The notes: a model not told the origin generated them from the letters alone. 64,000 nt of DNA from Ostreibacterium oceani (GCF_009362845.1 NZ_WHNW01000002.1:303439-367438); one strand, 5' to 3'; positions 34,319-43,447 are shown, counted from the stretch's first letter. Program-made: numbers and translations.

Positions 34319-35515
34319 TTAACTCAACGAAAAAATCGCAAAAATAACACCCAACATAATAAACACCACCACCGCTGCGATACAAAGCACCGACAATGGG
34401 GCAATTTTAGCGACAATGGCATCGGTTTTATCCCTGACTTCCTTATCATACAAATCCGCGACTTTTAATAACATTTTTTCTAGCTTGCCCGTCTCCTCGC
34501 CCACGCGAATCATCTGCACGCCCATCGTAGGAAATTGACCCGAGGCAATCAATACATTCGCCATGCCACGCCCTGACTTTAGCGATTGCAAACCACTTTC
34601 TACTGCTTCACTCAGTACCTGATTGCCCATGGCTGATTTAACGCTACGCAGCGCAATCGCTAGCGGCACACCATTCGTCAGCATCGTCCCCAAAGTTCGA
34701 GAGAAAATAGCCAATTCCTTGCTACGAACCAAATCACCCAACAAACGGGAATTAATCAATCGTTGATCGCGCCAACGTTTTTTCTGCGGGCTACGCAACA
34801 AATACTGAATATACGCAGCTAGCATCAGAATCACCATCAAAAACACGTACCAATAGTTCGTCAACCCATAACTGGCAACAAAAATAATATCCGAAATAAA
34901 GGGCGGGTCGGTTTGGTTTTTTTCAATCATTTCGGCAAAGATAGGCACGACGCTAAACATCAAATAAAGCACCACACCAACACCCACAATTAATAGCAAG
35001 ATTGGATAAAACAGGGCTTTTTTAACTGCCGCACGAGTTTCTAACTGTTTTTCAATATATTCAGATAACTGCTCCAATACATTCACTAACGAGCCAGACA
35101 ACTCGCCTGCGTGCACCAACCCGACGTAACTCTCAGAAAAAACGGCATTCTGTGACTGCATGGCTTGGGATAACGATTGCCCTGACTTTACTTTGGCAAG
35201 AATATCCTCGAGCACCATACGCCACGGTGGGCTTTCTTCCATCTCGATTAAAATAGACAACGAACGATCCAGTGATAATCCTGCTTCTAGCAACGTCGCC
35301 AATTCCATCGTAAAAACCGCAATGACCTTATCATCGATTGACTGGCGCCCGATTTGATTTAACGTAAAAGCCAAATTCGAGGCTTTTTTAATATTCAGCG
35401 GGATTAACCCCTGTGATTTAATGTGTTCAACGACACCCTGTTCATCGGCTGCTTCTACATGGCCTTTGACCATATCGCCATGCTGATTACTGGCACGGTA
35501 GTTGAATTTACGCAT
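34319..35515 (-). CDS. gspF: T2SS inner-membrane platform protein GspF
   Basis: Polytopic platform protein that links GspE ATPase motion to pseudopilus assembly. Two T2SSF domains are visible (about 65-190, AVFTMELATLLEAGLSLDRS; and about 265-390, IFSRTLGTMLTNGVPLAIAL). Transmembrane helices lie at about 168-190, 215-237 and 372-396 (LSVLCIAAVVVFIMLGVIFA). The N-terminus MRKFNYRASNQHGDMVKGHV is the usual GspF/PilC start. Length (398) fits. It begins 3 bases after gspE ends. Confidence 0.95.
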   Translation of the reverse strand: MRKFNYRASNQHGDMVKGHVEAADEQGVVEHIKSQGLIPLNIKKASNLAFTLNQIGRQSIDDKVIAVFTMELATLLEAGLSLDRSLSILIEMEESPPWRMVLEDILAKVKSGQSLSQAMQSQNAVFSESYVGLVHAGELSGSLVNVLEQLSEYIEKQLETRAAVKKALFYPILLLIVGVGVVLYLMFSVVPIFAEMIEKNQTDPPFISDIIFVASYGLTNYWYVFLMVILMLAAYIQYLLRSPQKKRWRDQRLINSRLLGDLVRSKELAIFSRTLGTMLTNGVPLAIALRSVKSAMGNQVLSEAVESGLQSLKSGRGMANVLIASGQFPTMGVQMIRVGEETGKLEKMLLKVADLYDKEVRDKTDAIVAKIAPLSVLCIAAVVVFIMLGVIFAIFSLS

Positions 35516-35518
35516 GGT

Positions 35519-37210
35519 TTAGCCTTCCTGCTGCGTCACACGTAAGACTTCTTCTAACGTGGTCATTCCTGCAGCGACCTTGAGTATACCGTCTTCAAAC
35601 AAAGTACGCATCCCCTGTGCGCGTGCGGTTTGGCTCAACTCTTGCGCCGTGGCGCGTTTTAAAATAACCTGCCGTAGCTTGTCATTGATGGGCATAAACT
35701 CTGTAATCGCCAAACGCCCTTTATAACCCGTACCGCCGCAGTGCGCGCAACCCACAGCGGCATGTGATTGCATCTCTCGCCCTCGAAGGATATCCGTTAC
35801 GCATAATTCATCGGCTAATTTAGCATCGATAGGTACGGGGGTTTTGCAATGTTCGCATAGTTGCCGCAACAATCGTTGCGCTAAAATCCCAATCACCGTT
35901 GTTGCTATCATATAGTCTTCTATCCCCATATCTAGCAATCGGCTAATAGAGCCAGGTGCATCGTTAGTGTGCAGTGTTGATAACACCAAGTGCCCCGTCA
36001 ATGCAGACTGTACGGCAATTTGCGCTGTCTCTAAATCCCGCATCTCACCCACCATAATCACATCTGGGTCTTGCCGTACAATCGCACGCAGCGCCGAAGC
36101 AAATGTCAGTCCAATCTGTGGCTTGACTTGAATTTGATTCACGCCCTCTAGCTGGTATTCGACGGGGTCTTCGGCGGTAATAATCTTGCGCGTTGGGCTA
36201 TTAATGTGGCTCAACGCCGTATAAAGCGTGGTTGATTTTCCCGAACCCGTAGGCCCTGTCACCAAAATAATACCATGTGGCTGATTTAACACAGCCAAAA
36301 ACTGATTCAGCAATTCAGGCTCAAACCCAAGTTTCACAAAATCCAATATCACTTGTTCGCGGTCCAAAATCCGCATGACAACGCTCTCACCCCATAGTGT
36401 TGGCGTGGTTGAGACCCGCAAATCTAAATCTTTGCCTTGCACCCGAAATTGAATGCGTCCATCTTGGGGCAGCCGACGTTCGGCAATGTTTAGCTTCGCC
36501 ATAATTTTGACGCGTGAAATAACCGCAGCCGATTGTTGCGCAGATAACGTCTCAGCTTCTACCAATACGCCATCGATGCGATATCTGACTTTCATGCGAT
36601 TTTCAAATGGTTCTATATGAATATCCGATGCGCGCTGCTCAACGGCTTGTTGCAAAATACCATTGACCAACCGAATCACGGGCGCATCATTGGCTAAATC
36701 CTTTAAATGCTCAATGTCGTTTTCATTGACACCAAAAAGGCTCATGTCATCGCTATCGCCTTTGTGCAATTTTTCAAAAAAGCGCTCGATATCGACAGGT
36801 AATCCAATAAGGGCGTTGATTTTCTTGCCCGTAGCAATCGCAAGGCTTTGGATTAAAAATTGATCGCGAGGATCGACCATCACCACATCTAAGCGCTCGT
36901 CCGTCACGGCAATCGGCAGCAAGGCGTTTTCAACGAGAAACTGCTCAGGCACGCCAATACTAGACAAATCTAAGTCCTCAGGAATATTAGACTCTTCAAT
37001 AATTTTCACCTCAAGCAGATGCGCCAATGTTTCGGCCAAATGCCGATCGGACAAGCTACCAAGCTTCACCAACAGCTTTAGCACCGAGTCACTGGTGGTC
37101 TCACTCACTTTTTGTGCACGCAACAAACTATCCTCACGCAAATAGCCTTTGCTGAGTAATTGTGCAATCACAGTATCATCAGAAACTGTGGCTAAAGTAT
37201 GACTTGGCAT
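35519..37210 (-). CDS. gspE: T2SS ATPase GspE
   Basis: Cytoplasmic hexameric ATPase that powers pseudopilus assembly. The N-terminal MshEN-type domain covers about 1-150. The core has Walker A GPTGSGKST (319-327), the Asp box, Walker B DPDVIMVGEMRD (381-392) and the His box HLVLSTLHTND (407-417). A zinc-binding module with two CxxC pairs (CEHC and CAHC, about 455-505) is present, as in most GspE. It is the first gene of the gsp operon, with AAGGAA before the ATG. The rmlB stop is 44 bp upstream with no terminator between them. Confidence 0.97.
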   Translation of the reverse strand: MPSHTLATVSDDTVIAQLLSKGYLREDSLLRAQKVSETTSDSVLKLLVKLGSLSDRHLAETLAHLLEVKIIEESNIPEDLDLSSIGVPEQFLVENALLPIAVTDERLDVVMVDPRDQFLIQSLAIATGKKINALIGLPVDIERFFEKLHKGDSDDMSLFGVNENDIEHLKDLANDAPVIRLVNGILQQAVEQRASDIHIEPFENRMKVRYRIDGVLVEAETLSAQQSAAVISRVKIMAKLNIAERRLPQDGRIQFRVQGKDLDLRVSTTPTLWGESVVMRILDREQVILDFVKLGFEPELLNQFLAVLNQPHGIILVTGPTGSGKSTTLYTALSHINSPTRKIITAEDPVEYQLEGVNQIQVKPQIGLTFASALRAIVRQDPDVIMVGEMRDLETAQIAVQSALTGHLVLSTLHTNDAPGSISRLLDMGIEDYMIATTVIGILAQRLLRQLCEHCKTPVPIDAKLADELCVTDILRGREMQSHAAVGCAHCGGTGYKGRLAITEFMPINDKLRQVILKRATAQELSQTARAQGMRTLFEDGILKVAAGMTTLEEVLRVTQQEG

Positions 37211-37254
37211 ATAGGTTTATTCCTTTTGTTAACGCGTTTTGTTAGCGCGTTTTG

Positions 37255-38250
37255 TTAGCGCGACTGGGCGGTATAATAATCAATGGTTTTCTCGATTGCT
37301 GAGGCAAAATCATGTTTTGCTTGCCAATTTAAAGTCTGATTTATCTTACTACAATCGATTGCATAACGCCAATCATGACCTGCACGATCATCGATATATT
37401 CGATTAAATCCGCATGAGGCGAAGCCGCTGGATAGCGTTGATCCAACTGCGCACAAATCAGACGCACCACCTCGTTATTAGACAATTCAACGCCGCCGCC
37501 CACTGTATAGGTTTGTCCGTTTGCCCCTTGTTTAATAATTTGCCAAATCGCTTCACAGTGATCGATGACAAACAACCAATCTCGACGATTCGTGCCATCC
37601 CCATAAACGGGAATGGATTTACCAGCACATGCGTTGCGAATCACGGTAGGAATCAGCTTTTCTTCGTGCTGGCCTGGACCATAGTTGTTTGAACAATTAC
37701 TCAGTGTAACCGGTAATTGATAAGTTCGGTGCCACGCACGCACCAAATGATCTGAGCTTGCTTTAGACGCCGAATAGGGTGAGCTGGGGTCATACGCCGT
37801 TTGTTCATTAAACGCAGAGTCGGTCAATGCTAACGAGCCAAACACTTCATCCGTTGACACATGATGAAATCGCACCTCATCAGCAGTGCGATTTTGCCAA
37901 TAATGCCTTGCCATTTCCAGTAACACCGCCGTTCCTACAATATTGGTCTCTACAAACGCCATCGGACCGCTAATCGAGCGGTCTACATGGCTTTCTGCGG
38001 CAAAATTAATCACACAATCGAATTGATACTCAGCGAACAGCGCATCAAGCCGTTCCGTGTCTGTAATTGACGCCTTAACAAAATGATAGTTTGGGGCGTT
38101 GATATCCGACAAGTAAGCTAGATTGGCTGCGTAAGTCAGCTTATCCACATTGACAATCGTCGCATCCGTCTGGGATAACAACCAACGAATGAAATTAGCG
38201 CCAATAAAACCAGCGCCCCCAGTAATTAATATCGACTTTGGATTAAACAT
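37255..38250 (-). CDS. rmlB: dTDP-glucose 4,6-dehydratase
   Basis: Second step of dTDP-L-rhamnose synthesis: converts dTDP-glucose to dTDP-4-keto-6-deoxyglucose. It is an extended SDR enzyme with the NAD motif GGAGFIGANFIRWLL (11-25), HVSTDEVFG with the catalytic Thr/Asp/Glu, and the YSASKASSDH YxxxK pair. GDGTNRRDWLFVIDHCEAIW binds the sugar nucleotide. Length (331) is a little under the usual 355 because the C-terminus is short. It is the last gene of rmlA-C-D-B. Its stop lies in a 13-bp tandem array (37220-37262) that extends to the gspE leader. Confidence 0.95.
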   Translation of the reverse strand: MFNPKSILITGGAGFIGANFIRWLLSQTDATIVNVDKLTYAANLAYLSDINAPNYHFVKASITDTERLDALFAEYQFDCVINFAAESHVDRSISGPMAFVETNIVGTAVLLEMARHYWQNRTADEVRFHHVSTDEVFGSLALTDSAFNEQTAYDPSSPYSASKASSDHLVRAWHRTYQLPVTLSNCSNNYGPGQHEEKLIPTVIRNACAGKSIPVYGDGTNRRDWLFVIDHCEAIWQIIKQGANGQTYTVGGGVELSNNEVVRLICAQLDQRYPAASPHADLIEYIDDRAGHDWRYAIDCSKINQTLNWQAKHDFASAIEKTIDYYTAQSR

Positions 38251-38276
38251 GACGTTTCCCTTGTTTTGTTAGCATA

Positions 38277-39227
38277 TTATGCGTTTTTTATCTCAGCGTC
38301 AGCTGATTCAGTGCTTGTTAATTCGGTGCTTGTTAATTCGGTGCTCGCTAGCTGGTTTACCACAGACACAAGCCCTGACTGCCAGTCGTGACGTTTAACA
38401 CCCCAGACAGCGGCTATATGCTGGCAGCACAATTCACCATTTTTGGGACGTACCAGGTTACTCGGCCAGTGACTGGCAGCCACAGGCAAAATACGCGCGG
38501 CGGTGATATCAGGCATGGCCTCTCTTGACAAGGCAACTATCGCATTGCCAAAGTCAAACCACGAACAAGCTGGGCTATCTGCGTAATGGTATAGGCCAAA
38601 TTTTGATGCCAATTCAGGGTCATCTTGGTGGTTTTTTAGCGTATGCACCAATTGTGCAATCATGACAGCCAAATGTCCTGCATAGGTGGGGCAACCAAAT
38701 TGGTCGCTGACGATTTCTAACTCATCGCGCTTTTTTGCCAGATTAACGATTGTCTTGACAAAGTTTTGACCGAATTCAGAAAACACCCAGCTCGTTCGAA
38801 TAATAATGTGCTTTTCTGTTATTTTTTGAATCAATAATTCACCCAGCCGCTTGCTGGCACCATACACATTTAACGGGTTAGGCGTGTCGTTTTCCTGATA
38901 GCCTCCGACCTTCTCACCGTCAAACACATAATCCGTTGATACATGGATAAGCGTTGCGTTTCGATGCGCGGCAACCCGAGCGATTTCAGCAACGCTAGCG
39001 GCATTAACGGCATAAGCCAGGCCTGGTTCCTTTTCTGCCCGACTGGTATCGGTATAAGCACTTGCATTGACGATAATATCGGGTGAAAAAGCCATCAGGC
39101 GCTCAAAAACCAGCCCCGTATCCGCCATATCGAGCGCATCCCGCGACAAATAAACGGCGGTATCGCCCAAGGTTTGCTGTAAGTAGCGCCCCAATTGCCC
39201 CTGTTTACCAATAACTACAATTTTCAT
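38277..39227 (-). CDS. rmlD: dTDP-4-dehydrorhamnose reductase
   Basis: Final step of dTDP-L-rhamnose synthesis, NADPH-dependent. SDR landmarks: GKQGQLGRYLQQ (7-18), VSTDYVFDGEKVGGYQE, and YGASKRLGE with the YxxxK pair. The later GCPTYAGHLAVMIAQL and LVRPKNGELCCQ fit RmlD. The C-terminus carries a short low-complexity tail (STELTSTELTSTESADAE) encoded by a 15-bp array at 38306-38350, absent from usual RmlD proteins. It lies between rmlC and rmlB. Confidence 0.94.
   Translation of the reverse strand: MKIVVIGKQGQLGRYLQQTLGDTAVYLSRDALDMADTGLVFERLMAFSPDIIVNASAYTDTSRAEKEPGLAYAVNAASVAEIARVAAHRNATLIHVSTDYVFDGEKVGGYQENDTPNPLNVYGASKRLGELLIQKITEKHIIIRTSWVFSEFGQNFVKTIVNLAKKRDELEIVSDQFGCPTYAGHLAVMIAQLVHTLKNHQDDPELASKFGLYHYADSPACSWFDFGNAIVALSREAMPDITAARILPVAASHWPSNLVRPKNGELCCQHIAAVWGVKRHDWQSGLVSVVNQLASTELTSTELTSTESADAEIKNA
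38306..38350 (-). repeat. 15-bp coding tandem repeat (STELT)n in rmlD
   Basis: Three 15-bp units of ATTCGGTGCTTGTTA (38306-38320, 38321-38335, 38336-38350) encode the STELT tail near the C-terminus of RmlD. Units one and two differ by one base. Confidence 0.9.
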
Positions 39228-39345
39228 CTCTGTCTCTAGTTTACCATTTGTTCATTTATCTTAAGTAACGGCCGTGTTTCCCACCGTGCCCTGGCTTCAC
39301 GTCAACAAGCGCAACTAACAGGGGCAATAATACCCAACAATCTCG

Positions 39346-39388
39346 CAAAGACTCAATCGCTCAAAAACTCAATCGCCCAAAGACTCAA
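39346..39388. repeat. 16-bp tandem repeat at the rmlC end
   Basis: Two full 16-bp units and one partial unit of CAAAGACTCAATCGCT span the gap between rmlD and rmlC and reach the rmlC stop codon. The period is not a multiple of three, and the array is essentially non-coding. Confidence 0.7.
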
Positions 39389-39948
39389 TAGTGTGGCAAT
39401 TGTGCTTTTGGTTTTTCTGACAGTCGCGAGGCTTGCCGATCTTTATCCGACAACGACAGCGTCAAGTTCGAAATCTCACCCCAATCGATACCAATCTCTG
39501 GATCATTCCACAATAAGCTTTGTTCGCTTTGCGGATGGTAATAATCCGTACAATTGTATTCAAAGTCTGCCGTTTCTGATAGTACCAAAAAGCCATGCGC
39601 AAAGTTCGCTGGCACATAAAATTGACGGTGTGACACATCGTCTAAAATACAACTTGCCCATCGCCCAAAAGTTGGCGAACCAATTCGTATATCAACCGCC
39701 ACGTCTAGGACTTTACCGCGGCTCACGCGGACTAATTTGCCTTGCGGTTGTGTTAATTGATAATGAAGCCCCCTCAACACGCCTTGTCGCGAACGCGAAT
39801 GGTTACTTTGTACAAAAGCAGGCAACCCTATCGCTTGGTAAGCATCCAACCGAAAGGTTTCTAAGAAAAAACCCCGCGAATCTCCGAACACTGGTGGTTC
39901 GATAATCAAGACGCCTGGTAGCGCCGTTTCGGTTACTTGCATCGCCAT
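39385..39948 (-). CDS. rmlC: dTDP-4-dehydrorhamnose 3,5-epimerase
   Basis: Third step of dTDP-L-rhamnose synthesis. It is a 187-residue cupin with the canonical RmlC landmarks: EPPVFGDSRGFFLETFR, QSNHSRSRQGVLRGLHYQ (catalytic His in LHYQ), GKLVRVSRGKVLDVAVDIR with the catalytic Asp, PTFGRW, and YVPANFAHGFLVLSE. The active-site Tyr is expected in YNCTDYYHP. It lies between rmlA and rmlD in the same orientation. Confidence 0.95.
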   Translation of the reverse strand: MAMQVTETALPGVLIIEPPVFGDSRGFFLETFRLDAYQAIGLPAFVQSNHSRSRQGVLRGLHYQLTQPQGKLVRVSRGKVLDVAVDIRIGSPTFGRWASCILDDVSHRQFYVPANFAHGFLVLSETADFEYNCTDYYHPQSEQSLLWNDPEIGIDWGEISNLTLSLSDKDRQASRLSEKPKAQLPHY

Positions 39949-39985
39949 TTTTTTGCCTCGTTTTTTCGCTTCGTTATTCTGTTCA

Positions 39986-40981
39986 TTATTTCAACAGTGT
40001 CATTAAGTACTGCCCATAGCCGCTCTTTATCGTGGTTTGCGCAATCGCCGCCAATTGCGCGGCATCAATAAAACCCTTGCGATAAGCGATCTCTTCTGGA
40101 CAACAGATTTTGAGTCCTTGACGCGCCTCGATGACTTGAATGAAGTTCGCCGCCTGCATTAGCGAATCATGCGTCCCCGTATCCAGCCACGCAAAGCCTC
40201 GCCCTAGCTTCTCGACAAACAAGGATTGCTGTTGCAAGTAAACCCGATTCACATCGGTAATTTCTAACTCGCCGCGCGGGGAAGGCTTGATAGATTTTGC
40301 GATATCAACAACCGTATTGTCATAAAAATACAACCCCGTTACCGCATAATTTGAGGCGGGCACCTCAGGCTTTTCTTCGATTGAATTCGCCTGCCCTTTG
40401 TCATCAAACCCGACAACACCATAACGCTTTGGGTCATTCACATAATAACCAAAAACCGTCGCGCCGCTTTGCCTCGCATCCGCTAAAGTTAATTGCTCAG
40501 CCAACCCATGACCATAAAAAATATTATCCCCCAAAATCAAACTCGCGGAATGTCCGTCCAAGAAATTTTCACCAATCAAAAACGCTTCAGCCAAGCCATT
40601 AGGCGCCGCTTGCTCCGCAAAAGAAAAATTCATCCCCCATTGCGCCCCATCACCTAATAGCGCTTCAAAGGCAGGCAAATCCCGTGGTGTTGATATAATC
40701 AACACATCGCGAATCCCCGCCAACATTAAACACGTTAATGGATAATAAATCATCGGCTTGTCGTAAACTGGCATTAGTTGCTTGCTTACCGATAAAGTTA
40801 ACGGATGCAAGCGTGTCCCTGAACCGCCCGCTAAAATAATACCTTTTCTTTTTTTCTGATTCATTGCTGAAGTTTCGGCAGTCATTTCGGCAGTCAGACT
40901 TTTTTTATTTGTCTGATTGGCATTGATTTGGCTGGCATTTGTTTGGTTGACGTTGGTTTGGTTGACATTGGTTTGGCTCAT
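39986..40981 (-). CDS. rmlA: Glucose-1-phosphate thymidylyltransferase
   Basis: First step of dTDP-L-rhamnose synthesis: dTTP plus glucose-1-phosphate to dTDP-glucose. Nucleotidyltransferase signature [11 protein letters not shown] (52-62), then [28 protein letters not shown] and the sugar-binding [20 protein letters not shown]. The catalytic body matches RmlA (about 290 residues). It is preceded by a 40-residue Asn/Gln/Thr-rich extension (repeats of NVNQT) that RmlA normally lacks, encoded by a 15-bp array. The conventional start would be the inner ATG at 40861 ([14 protein letters not shown]), which has no clear ribosome-binding site; the outer ATG at 40981 has only a weak GAG. Which start is used is open. 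Confidence 0.93.
   Translation of the reverse strand: MSQTNVNQTNVNQTNASQINANQTNKKSLTAEMTAETSAMNQKKRKGIILAGGSGTRLHPLTLSVSKQLMPVYDKPMIYYPLTCLMLAGIRDVLIISTPRDLPAFEALLGDGAQWGMNFSFAEQAAPNGLAEAFLIGENFLDGHSASLILGDNIFYGHGLAEQLTLADARQSGATVFGYYVNDPKRYGVVGFDDKGQANSIEEKPEVPASNYAVTGLYFYDNTVVDIAKSIKPSPRGELEITDVNRVYLQQQSLFVEKLGRGFAWLDTGTHDSLMQAANFIQVIEARQGLKICCPEEIAYRKGFIDAAQLAAIAQTTIKSGYGQYLMTLLK
40919..40978 (-). repeat. 15-bp coding tandem repeat (NQTNV)n at the rmlA 5' end
   Basis: Four consecutive 15-bp units (40919-40933, 40934-40948, 40949-40963, 40964-40978) of GACATTGGTTTGGTT type directly follow the outer start codon of rmlA. Variation is concentrated at three positions per unit. Confidence 0.9.
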
Positions 40982-41149
40982 TGTTTAGTTCATCTCGCGT
41001 TTTTAATTAACAGTCAGTGGGTATCGTCGCAGTCAGCTAGTATCACCAGAGGCGACTTTCTCAGGAATTATTTCGTCCCTTGTGAAAATCTACTGGAATT
41101 TTCTCCGTTGACGATCAAGCTGACAATCAAGTTGACAGATAGACCGACA

Positions 41150-41566
41150 CTAGTCATGCTCTGGCAAATACTGTGCAATCCCATAACCCGCTTGCCCAGC
41201 GGCGACAATAATCTCCGTTTTATCGCGCGCATTTTCCATCACTTCCATCAACGCCCATAATACCGTAGAACGCGTACCCGTGGTACAATAAGACAGCACT
41301 GGCTTGGCACAACCCTCGATGATGGCTTTATAATCCGTCACAGCGGGATAGCTGAGCTGTTCAATGGGCTGATAGATTAGCTCAATATTAAATTCAGCGA
41401 GTGCGTCCAAGATGGACTCATGCATCAAATGTGGCTCATGCAATTCTCCATCAGGGCGGTGACAAACGACTGTTTTTACACCCGCTTCAGCAATGGCTTG
41501 TGCATCCTCTGGGCGTAGCTGTGGGGCGACCCATTGTTGGCTATCTAGCTGTTTCATTTTTAACAT
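41150..41566 (-). CDS. DUF442 / TIGR01244-type sulfur transferase-phosphatase
   Basis: A 138-residue protein with the DUF442 pattern: QWVAPQLRPEDAQAIAEAGV at the start, VVCHRPDGE, and an active-site loop C94-TTGTR-S in LSYCTTGTRSTVLW, with Cys94 and Arg99. The family is related to dual-specificity phosphatases and rhodaneses, and appears either alone or fused to a beta-lactamase-fold persulfide dioxygenase (Blh). Cytoplasmic, no signal peptide. It is 3 bases after the capD-like gene and before rmlA, a glycan-gene setting that might point to tyrosine dephosphorylation of a glycan regulator; that is inference only. Confidence 0.82.
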   Translation of the reverse strand: MLKMKQLDSQQWVAPQLRPEDAQAIAEAGVKTVVCHRPDGELHEPHLMHESILDALAEFNIELIYQPIEQLSYPAVTDYKAIIEGCAKPVLSYCTTGTRSTVLWALMEVMENARDKTEIIVAAGQAGYGIAQYLPEHD

Positions 41567-41569
41567 AGT

Positions 41570-43447
41570 TTACTCGTAATCATAGTGGTTTATCGGGTGA
41601 TTATCATGTTTGACTTTGATGTATTCAGGCACAAGTGCATGCACTATCTGCTCAACCCCTTCGTAATCAAACGCTTTGGCTGCTGCGCGCAATCGTAACA
41701 GCTGAGCGGTCAAATCTGCTTCTGAAATACTGGGTTCTTTGCCACGCTTAATCATTGGATGACAAGTCGCTTCGGTTTCTCCTGTAATTAGCAGCTCTTC
41801 ATACATTTTCTCGCCTGGTCTCAATCCCGTGTAGACAATCGCGATCCCATCATCCATACTATCATTTTTTACCGTATAACCTGACAAATGAATCAATTGT
41901 TCTGCTAATGCTTTTATTTTAATGGGCTTTCCCATATCCAATAAAAATACATCTCCGCCTGCACTGATTGCACTAGCCTGAATAACCAATTGCGCAGCTT
42001 CAGGAATGGTCATAAAAAAGCGGGTTACCTCTGGGTGCGTCACAGTCACTGGTCCGCCACTGCGTATTTGCTGCTGAAACAATGGAATAACAGAACCAGA
42101 AGACCCAACCACATTACCAAAACGCACCATGGAAAATTTGGTTTGGCTGCCGCTTTGGTGTTTTGCCTGTAAAATCATCTCCGCAACCCGCTTTGATGCG
42201 CCCATTAAATTCGTTGGCCTGACGGCTTTGTCAGTAGAAATTAAAATAAACAGTTCGACCCCAGCGTGCTGTGCCGCTTCAACCACGGCATGCGTACCAA
42301 ACACATTATTTAACACCCCTTCGATAGGATTGTTTTCAACAATGGGCACGTGCTTGTAAGCTGCCGCATGGTAGACCACATTGACTTGGTTATCCTGCAT
42401 CAAGCGCTGCATTCGACGGCGTCGCAAAACGGAGCCTAATTGGTATTTCACCGTCACGCCGAGGTTTTCATTTTGAATGATGGCCTCTAGCGTATTTTGC
42501 AGATGATAAAGCGCAATTTCAGAAATATCCAAAACGACTAATTGCGCAGGCTGTAATCGTACAATTTGGCGACATAATTCCGCACCGATAGAACCACCCG
42601 CACCTGTCACCATCACCGAAAGCCCAGAAATCGCTTGCATTAATAGCTGATTATCCGCAGGGATGGTCTGTCGCCCAATAATGTCCATGATATGGACATC
42701 GGACAAATCACTTACTTTTTTTTCGCCTCTGGTAATTTCTTGAACGCTAGGAACCGTTCGAACACGTAGTGGATACTGGCTTAGCATTTGAAAAATCTGC
42801 TTTTGCCGCGCCTTATCCAACGCAGGAATGGCGAATAACAACGTATGGACGGATTTTTTCTCAATCGTTTTCGCAATGCTTTCTTGAGAAATAATCGGCA
42901 GCCCCATTAATTTACGCCCCCACAATCGCGTATCATCATCGATAAACGCAATAGGCTTTAGGTGTGAACCCATTTGCAACATTGCACAGAGCTGCCTGCC
43001 CGCACTGCCTGCGCCATAAATCAAAACAGGTTCGCGTTTTGTTTGAATTTTTGCACGAATAAACCAACTACGCAAAAAGCGACGAAACGTAATAATCGCC
43101 CCCGTCCAAAGCAAAACCAACAGCACCCAAAAAGACAAATCTGCTTGGTAGCCAACGTACTGAGCGGCATAATAAATAGACCCAACCGACAGCAATGCTG
43201 CAATCAGCACCCGTATCAGGACTTCCTCACCAACAAATCGAAGTACCGTTTTATAGACACCGCTAATCCATAAACCCAAAATTAAACACAACACCATCCC
43301 AGCAATCATATAAACACTAGGACGATAAGGGTTGAGGGTTTCATATTGCACGGCCAAGGCAATCCAAATCGCAATCAATGCCACCAGACTATCTAACAAC
43401 GCCAAGGCTAACAGCCTCAGTAACCGGGGAAATCGCTCAATCTTCAT
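41570..43447 (-). CDS. Membrane-bound nucleoside-diphosphate-sugar 4,6-dehydratase (CapD/WbpM/PglF type)
   Basis: Makes a 4-keto-6-deoxy UDP-GlcNAc precursor for surface glycans. Four to five N-terminal transmembrane helices (about 10-115) anchor it. A CoA-binding-like Rossmann domain follows (YGAGSAGRQLCAML, about 145-158), then the SDR dehydratase domain with VTGAGGSIGAELCRQI (about 280-295), YHAAAYKHVPIVE, LISTDKAVRPTNLMGASKR (catalytic residues and the lysine) and VRFGNVVGSSGSVIPLF. Length (625) matches WbpM/PglF. Its start overlaps the end of the CNNM gene by 11 bases. With rmlABCD it indicates a rhamnose- and amino-deoxyhexose-containing polysaccharide. Confidence 0.93.
   Translation of the reverse strand: MKIERFPRLLRLLALALLDSLVALIAIWIALAVQYETLNPYRPSVYMIAGMVLCLILGLWISGVYKTVLRFVGEEVLIRVLIAALLSVGSIYYAAQYVGYQADLSFWVLLVLLWTGAIITFRRFLRSWFIRAKIQTKREPVLIYGAGSAGRQLCAMLQMGSHLKPIAFIDDDTRLWGRKLMGLPIISQESIAKTIEKKSVHTLLFAIPALDKARQKQIFQMLSQYPLRVRTVPSVQEITRGEKKVSDLSDVHIMDIIGRQTIPADNQLLMQAISGLSVMVTGAGGSIGAELCRQIVRLQPAQLVVLDISEIALYHLQNTLEAIIQNENLGVTVKYQLGSVLRRRRMQRLMQDNQVNVVYHAAAYKHVPIVENNPIEGVLNNVFGTHAVVEAAQHAGVELFILISTDKAVRPTNLMGASKRVAEMILQAKHQSGSQTKFSMVRFGNVVGSSGSVIPLFQQQIRSGGPVTVTHPEVTRFFMTIPEAAQLVIQASAISAGGDVFLLDMGKPIKIKALAEQLIHLSGYTVKNDSMDDGIAIVYTGLRPGEKMYEELLITGETEATCHPMIKRGKEPSISEADLTAQLLRLRAAAKAFDYEGVEQIVHALVPEYIKVKHDNHPINHYDYE

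Noticed and set aside
39393..39905. 170-residue plus-strand ORF
   Set aside because: Exactly antisense to rmlC, whose motifs are intact; a shadow frame.
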